Shown: positions 31,606 through 37,754 of the stretch, piece by piece
How the letters are laid out: every line of letters starts with the position of its first letter
Numbering within the stretch: the stretch's first letter is position 1
Notes under the pieces: model-generated
What the model saw: the letters and a program-made list of their open reading frames with translations, nothing else
Database searches by the model: none
What the model was told of the DNA's origin: nothing
Translations under genes and position numbers: made by a program
Source of the DNA: Butyrivibrio sp.
GTDB taxonomy: Bacteria; Bacillota_A; Clostridia; Lachnospirales; Lachnospiraceae
NCBI RefSeq assembly: GCF_024699075.1
Contig: NZ_JAILQF010000306.1
Coordinates: forward strand, 1-37,754
Length of the DNA stretch: 37,754 nt
Reading direction: 5' to 3'

Positions 31606-33249
31606 TTACCCTTCAAGGGTATCAACAATTGTCGGAAGGAACTGCTTCTTACGGGATACGACGCCTTGAAGAAATGCTCCTTTATTTCTTGTTTCTACTG
31701 AAAATCCATTTTCTATTATACTTTCTGCGCCATTTCCTGCAAAAACAACATCAGATGATTCCTTCAAGATGTTTGTAAGCAGGAAGAAAATCATATCAAT
31801 TCCGTCCGCCTTAAGTGTATTATCTAGCTCAGAAACAACTTTTTCTTTGATCTCGGCAAGTTCCTCGGCACTCATCGAATTGATCTGTCCGATACCGATT
31901 GTCTTATTATCAACAGTGAACTTCTTGAAATCCTGGTGTATGATCTCGGGAGCTGTCTTGGATCCAAGATTGCTTCCTGCATGGAACATCTCCATTGCAA
32001 AATCTTCCGCATCAACACCTGCGATCCTGGCAAGCTCTGCACCTGCATCTCTGTCTATCTGGGTACAAGTAGGACTTCTGTACATCAGAGTATCAGAAAG
32101 GATTGCAGCCATTAGAAGGCCTGCTGTCTGGGCGTCAACTTCAACCTGATTCTCTTTGTACATAAGATATACAATAGTTGATGTAGATCCCAGAGGCTGA
32201 TTTCTAAAGAAAACAGGTGATGAAGTTGATATGGTTCCAAGCCTGTGATGATCTATGATCTCCAAAAGCTCTGCAGATTCTATACCATGTACAGCCTGAT
32301 TCTTCTCATTGTGATCGACAAGTATAAGCTGTTTCTTCCTTGCACCAAGGAAGTTACGACGAGAAATCATTCCGACGTATTTATCGTCTTCATCAAGCAC
32401 AGGGAAATAGCGGTGACGCTCCTGAGCCATAACTTCCTGAATATCTTCTATATAGTCATCCATATGGAAGGAAACAAGTCCTTCACTCTTCATAAAGTGC
32501 TCTATAGGCATACTACTGTTTACAAGCCTTGATGCTGTATAAGTATCATGAGGAGTAGTAATAATACGGCAGTTATGAGCAACTGCCTGCCTTTGAATAG
32601 TCTGTGCAACTTCTGCTCCGTCACATACGATAATACAGTCTGCATCCATTTCAAGAGCACAAAGCTGAGTCTCATAACGGTTACCCAGAATTACAACATC
32701 GCCTGAATTGATGATATTCTCCATTACTTCAGGGCTTGCAGCTGCAACTACTACTTTTCCTTTTTCAACTTTGCCATCTTCTTCACCGACTATCATCTTA
32801 CCATCAAGTGTCTTTACAATATTTCTGTATGAAGTATGTGCACTTGAAAGGATATCTGACTCATATACGTCCATATATGATGTAACGATATCATTGGTAG
32901 TGATAATACCCTGAAGCTGATCATCTTTGGTAACACATACGGTAACAACTCCTGCATTACGCATGATCTCCCATGCATCCTTCAAAGAAGTGTTTCCGCT
33001 TGTACCTTCAAGATTTCTGATCTCAAGATCTTTGACCTGAGTTCTTACATCTGTCAGCATCTGCGGCTTATCAACTCCAAACCTGTCAAGAACATAACTG
33101 GTCTCTTCATTAAGATGACCTGCTCTTCTTGGTTCGTAAGCTCTGCCTGTTACTATTGTTTTAAGCCTTGCGTAAGCAATGGCTGCACATACACTGTCTG
33201 TGTCCGGGTTCTTATGACCGACAACAAATACAGGACGTTCTTCTTTCAT
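31606..33249 (-). CDS. ppaC: Mn-dependent inorganic pyrophosphatase, family II, CBS-DRTGG type
   Basis: 547 residues from ATG 33247-33249, chosen for GAGGT 8 bases upstream; a 14-residue longer frame exists without a site. The DHH-family catalytic motifs are present: VVGHKNPDTDS (9-19), VDHNEKNQ (311-318), IIDHH (331-335) and SDTLMY (385-390). Between the first and second motif lie two CBS halves (about 70-130 and 250-300) around a DRTGG domain (about 180-245), as in the Clostridium perfringens CBS-PPase. Such enzymes hydrolyse PPi and are inhibited by AMP/ADP and activated by ATP or Ap4A (family knowledge). First gene of the long minus-strand run, with a predicted promoter at 33346-33374. 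Confidence 0.93.
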   Translation of the reverse strand: MKEERPVFVVGHKNPDTDSVCAAIAYARLKTIVTGRAYEPRRAGHLNEETSYVLDRFGVDKPQMLTDVRTQVKDLEIRNLEGTSGNTSLKDAWEIMRNAGVVTVCVTKDDQLQGIITTNDIVTSYMDVYESDILSSAHTSYRNIVKTLDGKMIVGEEDGKVEKGKVVVAAASPEVMENIINSGDVVILGNRYETQLCALEMDADCIIVCDGAEVAQTIQRQAVAHNCRIITTPHDTYTASRLVNSSMPIEHFMKSEGLVSFHMDDYIEDIQEVMAQERHRYFPVLDEDDKYVGMISRRNFLGARKKQLILVDHNEKNQAVHGIESAELLEIIDHHRLGTISTSSPVFFRNQPLGSTSTIVYLMYKENQVEVDAQTAGLLMAAILSDTLMYRSPTCTQIDRDAGAELARIAGVDAEDFAMEMFHAGSNLGSKTAPEIIHQDFKKFTVDNKTIGIGQINSMSAEELAEIKEKVVSELDNTLKADGIDMIFFLLTNILKESSDVVFAGNGAESIIENGFSVETRNKGAFLQGVVSRKKQFLPTIVDTLEG

Positions 33250-33313
33250 AATTATAACCTCATGCTTCGAATCTTCGATTAAATAATACATCTAAACACG
33301 AAATCAAGTTAAT

Positions 33314-33331
33314 GGCTTAATATCTTAAGCC
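33314..33331. repeat. Inverted repeat upstream of the pyrophosphatase
   Basis: GGCTTAA-TATC-TTAAGCC perfect hairpin, lying between the predicted promoter and the ppaC start, so it would be in the 5' leader. Confidence 0.45.
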
Positions 33332-33345
33332 ACATATTCAGACTC

Positions 33346-33374
33346 ATTATAACACACTAACGTGTCAATGCCAT
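33346..33374 (-). promoter_or_regulatory. Predicted promoter of the ppaC / T7SS-like run
   Basis: Minus strand ATGGCA (33369-33374), 17-base spacer, TATAAT (33346-33351). A TTGACA occurs 11 bases from the -10, too close to be the -35. Confidence 0.45.
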
Positions 33375-33423
33375 TTATAAAAAAGTTGAAGATTTGTGTG
33401 GTATTTTTATACAAATTTACTAG

Positions 33424-33465
33424 CTTTCATATTTAGATGAAAGTGAATCTGACACTGTCAGATTC
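33424..33465. repeat. Two adjacent hairpins after the rsmF gene
   Basis: CTTTCAT-ATTTAG-ATGAAAG (33424-33443) and GAATCTGACA-C-TGTCAGATTC (33445-33465). Both are perfect but lack T runs on either strand. They may protect the rsmF mRNA 3' end, end it with a factor, or bind a regulator. Confidence 0.5.
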
Positions 33466-33509
33466 TTGCGTGCGATTTCAAATTTTGACCGCAAGTAGAT
33501 ATTTATTGT

Positions 33510-35204
33510 CTAATCTGCATAATTGATCCTGAGCCCCTTTGGATAATGATTCTTGAGCCTTCTTCCATCACTTTTGGCCCATCCGATACTGCATCCGTCT
33601 GCCGTTATCAGATACCAGCCATTTTCAAGATCAGCATTTAATGTAAGGCCTGTAGTAAAGTCTTTTATTTCCTTACTAAGGCTTGGATAATCCTTACTTC
33701 TTATCACATCTTCCTGTCTTAAAAACAGAGCGAGCGAATGTGATGGCTCAAATCTGTCTTTTTTCATACTTCCAAGATGAAGACCTGGGCGCATGACCTT
33801 AAGTCTGTCAGTTGATGGCATATAAAAAGGTGCCAGATATACATTTTCTCCAAATGTAAATAAAGTTCCGCAAAGCCTGTTTCTGCCTGTATCTGTCAGC
33901 ACTTCATCAGAAAAGTCTTCCCAAAGCTTTCCTGCCATATCAAGGCCAGAACCTTTTAGCGCCGTCTTTGAAGCTTTTCCAAGATTCTTATCCATAGCTC
34001 TTCTGTCCTTGGCTTTAAGCTTCTTTTTATTTTCTCTTAACTCTTTTTTGGAAGAAGTCTTGGAAGGTTCATCCACATGGTCATTCATGCCATCTTCGTA
34101 CCTTTCAGTTCCTATCCTTATACCTCTTTGGAAGCCGCCGGGACAATAGGTTATGGGTAATACTTCAGAATTATCTTCTTTGCCAGTATTTTCTTTATCA
34201 GGATCTTCTTTACCAGTATCTTTCCTTTCAAGGACTGAAAGGAAATGTCCCTCTCCTTTCAGATGGTGCGGCCAGAGCCTTATACAGTCAGAAAGCTGTG
34301 ACATAAGATCATTATCTGCATCACCTAAACTATTACAAGTAGCATCTTTACTTAAACCATAAGTTTTTTCATCAGCGCTGTTAATAAGTGCCCATGCAGG
34401 ATTGCCCTTATCCATTCCTTCAAAAAGAGGAACCTTACAGACCTTGAATTCAGGATGTCTTAATAGGAACCTGTAGATAGTGCCTTCATCTTCATCCGGC
34501 GCAAACGTACAGGTAGAATACACAATCCTTCCTGAAGGTGTCAGCATAGCTGCAGCATTATCCAGTATTCCATCCTGCCTGTCAGCGCAAAGCCTTACAT
34601 TTTCAGGTGACCAGTTGGTAACAGCATCTTCATTTTTCCTGAACATACCCTCGCCTGAACATGGTGCATCAATGAGGATCTTATCAAACCAGCCCTCGAA
34701 CCTTGCCGAAAGATTTTCAGGCGTCTCATTAAGGACCATAGCATTTGAAATGCCCATCCTCTCAACGTTTTCAGAAAGAATTTTGGCTCTTCCAGGGTTG
34801 ATCTCATTAGTAACAAGTACGCCTTTTCCCTGCATTCTTCCTGCAATCTGCGTGCTTTTACCACCTGGAGCTGCACACAAGTCAAGTACTCTTTCTCCGG
34901 GCTTTGGGTCCAGATATGCAACAGGTGACATTGCACTTGGCTCCTGAATGTAGTAAAGGCCAGCCATGTGCAAGGGATGCTTGCCAGGTTCATCTGTGTC
35001 TTTATATACAAAGCCGTTTTCTTCCCATAATATTTTATCTGTTGTAAAAGGAATCTTTTGTAAAGCCTCCTTACTTCCGCCCTCAAGCTTGAGGGGATTT
35101 ATGCGAAGTGCTTTACTTCTTTCGCATTCAAAAGAGGCCAGAAACGCATCGCATTCCTGGCCAAGCATTGATTTCATTCTGTTTATGAACTTACTTGGAA
35201 GCAT
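33510..35204 (-). CDS. rsmF: RsmF-type rRNA (cytosine-C5)-methyltransferase
   Basis: 564 residues. The NOL1/NOP2/Sun methyltransferase core is clear: SAM loop LDLCAAPGGKST (108-119), motif IV ILIDAPCSGEG (176-186, Cys182) and motif VI YSTCTF (229-234, catalytic Cys232). The C-terminal part (about 470-564) matches the RsmF-type RNA-binding domain (GLHLGSMKKDRFEPSHSLAL). Family members make m5C in 16S rRNA. Between them lies an unusual hydrophilic insert (about 330-420), rich in Lys, Glu and Asp with a repeated TGKED unit. It is 59 bp after the metalloregulator gene and is probably cotranscribed with it. Confidence 0.9.
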   Translation of the reverse strand: MLPSKFINRMKSMLGQECDAFLASFECERSKALRINPLKLEGGSKEALQKIPFTTDKILWEENGFVYKDTDEPGKHPLHMAGLYYIQEPSAMSPVAYLDPKPGERVLDLCAAPGGKSTQIAGRMQGKGVLVTNEINPGRAKILSENVERMGISNAMVLNETPENLSARFEGWFDKILIDAPCSGEGMFRKNEDAVTNWSPENVRLCADRQDGILDNAAAMLTPSGRIVYSTCTFAPDEDEGTIYRFLLRHPEFKVCKVPLFEGMDKGNPAWALINSADEKTYGLSKDATCNSLGDADNDLMSQLSDCIRLWPHHLKGEGHFLSVLERKDTGKEDPDKENTGKEDNSEVLPITYCPGGFQRGIRIGTERYEDGMNDHVDEPSKTSSKKELRENKKKLKAKDRRAMDKNLGKASKTALKGSGLDMAGKLWEDFSDEVLTDTGRNRLCGTLFTFGENVYLAPFYMPSTDRLKVMRPGLHLGSMKKDRFEPSHSLALFLRQEDVIRSKDYPSLSKEIKDFTTGLTLNADLENGWYLITADGCSIGWAKSDGRRLKNHYPKGLRINYAD

Positions 35205-35263
35205 GTATATCCTTCCGCAAATAAGCCTTGTATTACCATTTTAATCATAAAATGCGCAAATGC

Positions 35264-35632
35264 TTATTTACTATTTTCCTTAATGTATTTCTTAATACCT
35301 GCAAAAGTGTTCGGACTTATAATATGTTCTATTCTGCAAGCATCTGTTTCTGCTGTCTCTTCATCTACCCCTGCAGTAAGCATGAGAAATTTTGTAAGGT
35401 TAGTATGTCTGTCATATACACTTTTGGCCTTTTCCAAACCAAGTTTTGTAAGAACAAGTTCACCGTCTTCTTCTACGGTCAGGTATCCATTCTCTTTGAG
35501 AATACCTACTGCTCTTGAAACACTCGGTCTTGAAAAGTTAAGTTCATTAGCCACATCAACAGAACGCACACTCCCATTTCTTTTCTTTAAAATATAAATG
35601 GTTTCAAGATAATCTTCACCAGATTCGTGCAT
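35264..35632 (-). CDS. DtxR/MntR-family metal-dependent repressor
   Basis: 122 residues: a winged helix (about 5-65; VANELNFSRPSVSRAVGILK) and a dimerisation/metal domain, with no SH3-like third domain, so it is the short MntR size. Probable metal ligands by alignment in my head with B. subtilis MntR: D7, E10, H76, C99, E102, H103. Position 99 is Cys as in DtxR/IdeR, whereas MntR has Glu, so the set is mixed and the metal (Mn or Fe) is unclear. The ATG has AGGAGG upstream. A palindrome over its own promoter suggests autoregulation. Confidence 0.88.
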   Translation of the reverse strand: MHESGEDYLETIYILKKRNGSVRSVDVANELNFSRPSVSRAVGILKENGYLTVEEDGELVLTKLGLEKAKSVYDRHTNLTKFLMLTAGVDEETAETDACRIEHIISPNTFAGIKKYIKENSK

Positions 35633-35677
35633 TAATAATGCCTCCTGTCTTTTTAAATATGTGAATAAATCAACAAA

Positions 35678-35698
35678 ATTATGTTAGCATATACTAAC
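35678..35698 (-). promoter_or_regulatory. Metalloregulator promoter with overlapping palindrome
   Basis: Minus strand -10 CATAAT (35678-35683) overlaps the inverted repeat GTTAG-N6-CTAAC (35683-35698). The GTTAG/CTAAC halves resemble the core of DtxR/IdeR boxes. The -35 is weak, as expected for a regulated promoter. Confidence 0.55.
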
Positions 35699-35847
35699 CA
35701 TCTTCACAATAGCATAGCAGCTATTTATTCTAAAACATTTATAAACTAAGCACAACATTTTTTGTTAAACTCGCAAACGCTTTGCTTTTTACTCATTATA
35801 AAATGAAGAAATTTTGGATTGTATCAAAAGCTTGATCCTATTAATTC

Positions 35848-35877
35848 AAAAAGAGCCGAAATAAATTCGACTCTTTT
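35848..35877 (-). terminator. Terminator of rny
   Basis: Stem AAAGAGTCGAA with TTCGGCTCTTT on the minus strand (35850-35860 with 35866-35876, one G-U pair), followed by T residues. It is 45 bp after the rny stop. Confidence 0.8.
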
Positions 35878-35920
35878 GTTGATTTCATTATTAATTTTTA
35901 GGTTTGCAACTTCGCAAGTA

Positions 35921-37474
35921 TTATTTTGCGAAATCTGTTGCTCTGCTCTCGCGGATGACATTAACCTTGATCTGTCCGGGATATTCCATCTCAGCTTCTA
36001 TCTTCTGAGATATATCATGTGCCAGGATAACCATATCTGAATCAGTAACCTGATCCGGAACAACCATAACACGAACTTCACGTCCAGCCTGGATAGCATA
36101 AGAGCTTTCAACGCCCTTAAAGCTGTTGGTAATATCTTCCAGCTGTTTAAGTCTGGTTGTGTATGTCTCCAATGTCTCTCTTCTAGCACCTGGACGAGCT
36201 GCAGAAATAGCATCTGCTGCCTGAACCAGAACTGCAATAAGAGACTGAGGTTCTACATCACCATGATGTGCTTCGACAGCATTGATGATCAGAGCTGACT
36301 CCTTGTACTTGCGACAGATATCTGCACCCAGTTGTATGTGTGATCCTTCCATTTCATGGTCAACGGCTTTACCGATATCATGAAGAAGACCCGCTCTCTT
36401 GGCTATACGTATGTCAAGGCCAAGTTCACCTGCCATAAGGCCACATAACTGAGATACTTCAATCGAGTGTTTAAGAACATTCTGCCCATAACTTGTACGG
36501 AATTTAAGTCTTCCAAGAAGTTTGATAATTTCAGGGTGAAGTCCATGAACTCCAGCTTCCATTGATGCTGCTTCGCCTTCTTCTTTGATCTGAGTAGCAA
36601 CTTCTTTCTTGGCTTTCTCGACCATTTCCTCAATTCTTGCAGGATGGATACGACCATCTACGATGAGTTTCTCAAGAGCGACTCTTGCAACCTCTCGACG
36701 GATAGGATCGAAACCGGATATTACGACAGCTTCAGGTGTATCATCTATGATAAGATCAACACCAGTCATAGTCTCGAGAGTACGAATATTACGTCCCTCT
36801 CTTCCGATAATACGTCCCTTCATTTCGTCACTAGGAAGCTGAACAACTGAAATAGTAGATTCAGAGACATGATCTGCAGCGCATCTTTGGATGGCTCCTA
36901 TCACAATCTCCTTGGCCCTCTTATCAGCTTCTTCTTTAGCCTCGGCTTCGATGTTCTTGATCATGACTGCCGACTCATGCTTAACATCATCTTCAACGAT
37001 CTTGAGCAAATACTCTTTTGCCTGATCAGCTGTAAGTCCTGAGATCTTCTCAAGTTCCTTACGTCTCTCCTCATCAAGCTTCTGAATCTCCGCGGTCTTC
37101 TTAGTAAGATTCTCTTCGCGGGCACTCAGGCTCTGCTCTCTTCTCTCAATCGCCTCTGATCTCTTCTCGACATTCTCCTCTTTCTGCTGTATACGTCTCT
37201 CAGAGCGCTGGATTTCAGCTCTGCGATCACGAACTTCTTTTTCCAGGTCATTCTTAGTCTTCAGGGACTCTTCTTTAGCCTCAAGGAGTTTTTCACGTTT
37301 CGTATCTTCTGCAGATTTGAGGGCATCGTCAATGATCTTTCTTGCTCTTTCTTCAGCACTTCCGATTTTTGCCGCATCATTTTTCTTATGATTGGCATTG
37401 TTGACATTAACGGTAATGATGATAGAAAGTGCAGCTACTACTACTGATATAATAACCACCGTAGTAATACTCAT
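35921..37474 (-). CDS. rny: Ribonuclease Y
   Basis: 517 residues, the normal RNase Y length. One N-terminal TM helix (about 4-24), a long charged coiled coil (30-190), a KH domain with [15 protein letters not shown] (220-234) and an HD domain with LLHDIGKA (363-370; H365, D366) are in the usual order. RNase Y is the membrane-bound endonuclease that starts mRNA decay in many Firmicutes. GGAGG lies upstream of the ATG. Own promoter and terminator. Confidence 0.97.
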   Translation of the reverse strand: MSITTVVIISVVVAALSIIITVNVNNANHKKNDAAKIGSAEERARKIIDDALKSAEDTKREKLLEAKEESLKTKNDLEKEVRDRRAEIQRSERRIQQKEENVEKRSEAIERREQSLSAREENLTKKTAEIQKLDEERRKELEKISGLTADQAKEYLLKIVEDDVKHESAVMIKNIEAEAKEEADKRAKEIVIGAIQRCAADHVSESTISVVQLPSDEMKGRIIGREGRNIRTLETMTGVDLIIDDTPEAVVISGFDPIRREVARVALEKLIVDGRIHPARIEEMVEKAKKEVATQIKEEGEAASMEAGVHGLHPEIIKLLGRLKFRTSYGQNVLKHSIEVSQLCGLMAGELGLDIRIAKRAGLLHDIGKAVDHEMEGSHIQLGADICRKYKESALIINAVEAHHGDVEPQSLIAVLVQAADAISAARPGARRETLETYTTRLKQLEDITNSFKGVESSYAIQAGREVRVMVVPDQVTDSDMVILAHDISQKIEAEMEYPGQIKVNVIRESRATDFAK

Positions 37475-37502
37475 TACAGGAGCACCTCCTTATTCAGTTT
37501 TC

Positions 37503-37532
37503 ATTGTACAATATTTTGTATATCATGCCCAA
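37503..37532 (-). promoter_or_regulatory. Predicted promoter of rny
   Basis: Minus strand TTGGGC (37527-37532), 18-base spacer, TACAAT (37503-37508). About 29 bp from the -10 box to the start codon. Confidence 0.4.
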
Positions 37533-37610
37533 AATCAGCATTTGTTTATACAATTTTACAACACTTTTAGTTTACGCCTGTAATGGTTCTCTGTCAAGGT
37601 AGGAATAACG

Positions 37611-37754
37611 TCAAGAGGCATCAGCAGTACTATTTTCATCCTCTACATCACTCTCTTCATTCATAAGACTTACATTTGAAGATTCTTCTTCATCATCTGT
37701 AAGACTCATGTTCTCAGAGTTTTCTCCAGCATCTGTACTGCTTACTTTCTCAGA
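37611..37754 (-). CDS. Acidic C-terminus of an upstream gene (partial)
   Basis: The last 47 codons and TGA (37611-37613) of a gene that begins outside the window. The peptide is rich in Asp, Glu and Ser (for example SLTDDEEESSNVSLMNEESD), and no domain can be recognised. In related genomes recA or recX often precedes rny, and RecA has an acidic tail, so a RecA/RecX tail is possible but unproven. Confidence 0.6.
   Translation of the reverse strand, partial: SEKVSSTDAGENSENMSLTDDEEESSNVSLMNEESDVEDENSTADAS

Noticed and set aside
33352..33373. Perfect TTGACA on the minus strand near TATAAT upstream of ppaC
   Set aside because: The spacing is only 11 bases, so it cannot be the -35 of that -10 box.
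34595..35086. 163-codon ORF on the minus strand inside rsmF
   Set aside because: Different frame of a clear methyltransferase gene; no ribosome site and no family-like sequence.
1..37754. CRISPR arrays, insertion sequences, phage genes or att sites
   Set aside because: No spaced direct-repeat array, transposase, integrase or terminal repeats were seen; the tRNA-Leu 3' end is not duplicated nearby as far as I could see.

Overview
The window reads as chromosome of a low-GC, Gram-positive-type anaerobe, most probably a Lachnospiraceae member of the Butyrivibrio/Pseudobutyrivibrio kind. I infer this from AT-rich intergenic DNA, strong GGAGG ribosome binding sites, a family II CBS-type pyrophosphatase, an RNase Y gene, a DUF6465-type small basic protein, polysaccharide-type GH2 and GPH genes, and heavy use of GGDEF/EAL proteins. 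No rRNA or phylogenetic marker was compared, so the genus is a guess. Most genes lie on the minus strand.

Layout, left to right. (1) 1-1334: 5' part of a Nudix hydrolase and a zinc-ribbon membrane protein. (2) 1602-7334: a carbohydrate operon on the minus strand, with a GH2 glycosidase, a MurG/MGDG-synthase-like GT-B protein of unknown role and a GPH-type sugar symporter. Its promoter is framed by two identical GAAACG-N14-CGTTTC operators whose centres are 63 bp apart. (3) 7422-10348: small basic DUF6465-type protein, orotate-PRTase-like protein, and the Mg2+ transporter MgtE with an overlapping leader ORF. (4) 10368-12967: an EAL phosphodiesterase preceded by a ComFB-type small protein, a likely c-di-GMP module. 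(5) 13188-18429: a small orphan protein, an SPFH protein with three zinc ribbons, a GGDEF diguanylate cyclase and a MATE exporter. (6) 18478-19525: a decayed-looking ABC ATPase with a 47-residue ORF that is only the EAA coupling segment of a permease, then tRNA-Leu(CAA).

(7) 19549-33249 is the most interesting part: twelve closely packed minus-strand genes. In transcription order they are a CBS/DRTGG pyrophosphatase, an EAL phosphodiesterase, a 1581-residue FHA-FtsK/SpoIIIE ATPase of the EssC type, a LytTR regulator, an unknown protein, a YukD/EsaB-like ubiquitin fold, four small helical proteins (one with a clear WXG motif), a membrane-anchored FHA protein and a membrane Ser/Thr kinase with an N-terminal zinc ribbon. 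This looks like a type VII secretion (T7SSb-like) locus, but it is not canonical. The EssC-like ATPase has no visible transmembrane helices, and EsaA, EssA and EssB are absent from the window. The kinase has the cytosolic-kinase-fold/TM/external-domain topology of EssB but carries intact catalytic motifs.

(8) 33510-37754: housekeeping genes, namely an RsmF-type rRNA methyltransferase, a DtxR/MntR-family metalloregulator with a palindrome over its own promoter, RNase Y, and the acidic C-terminus of an unidentified gene.

All calls come from reading the sequence. No database or structure search was possible.
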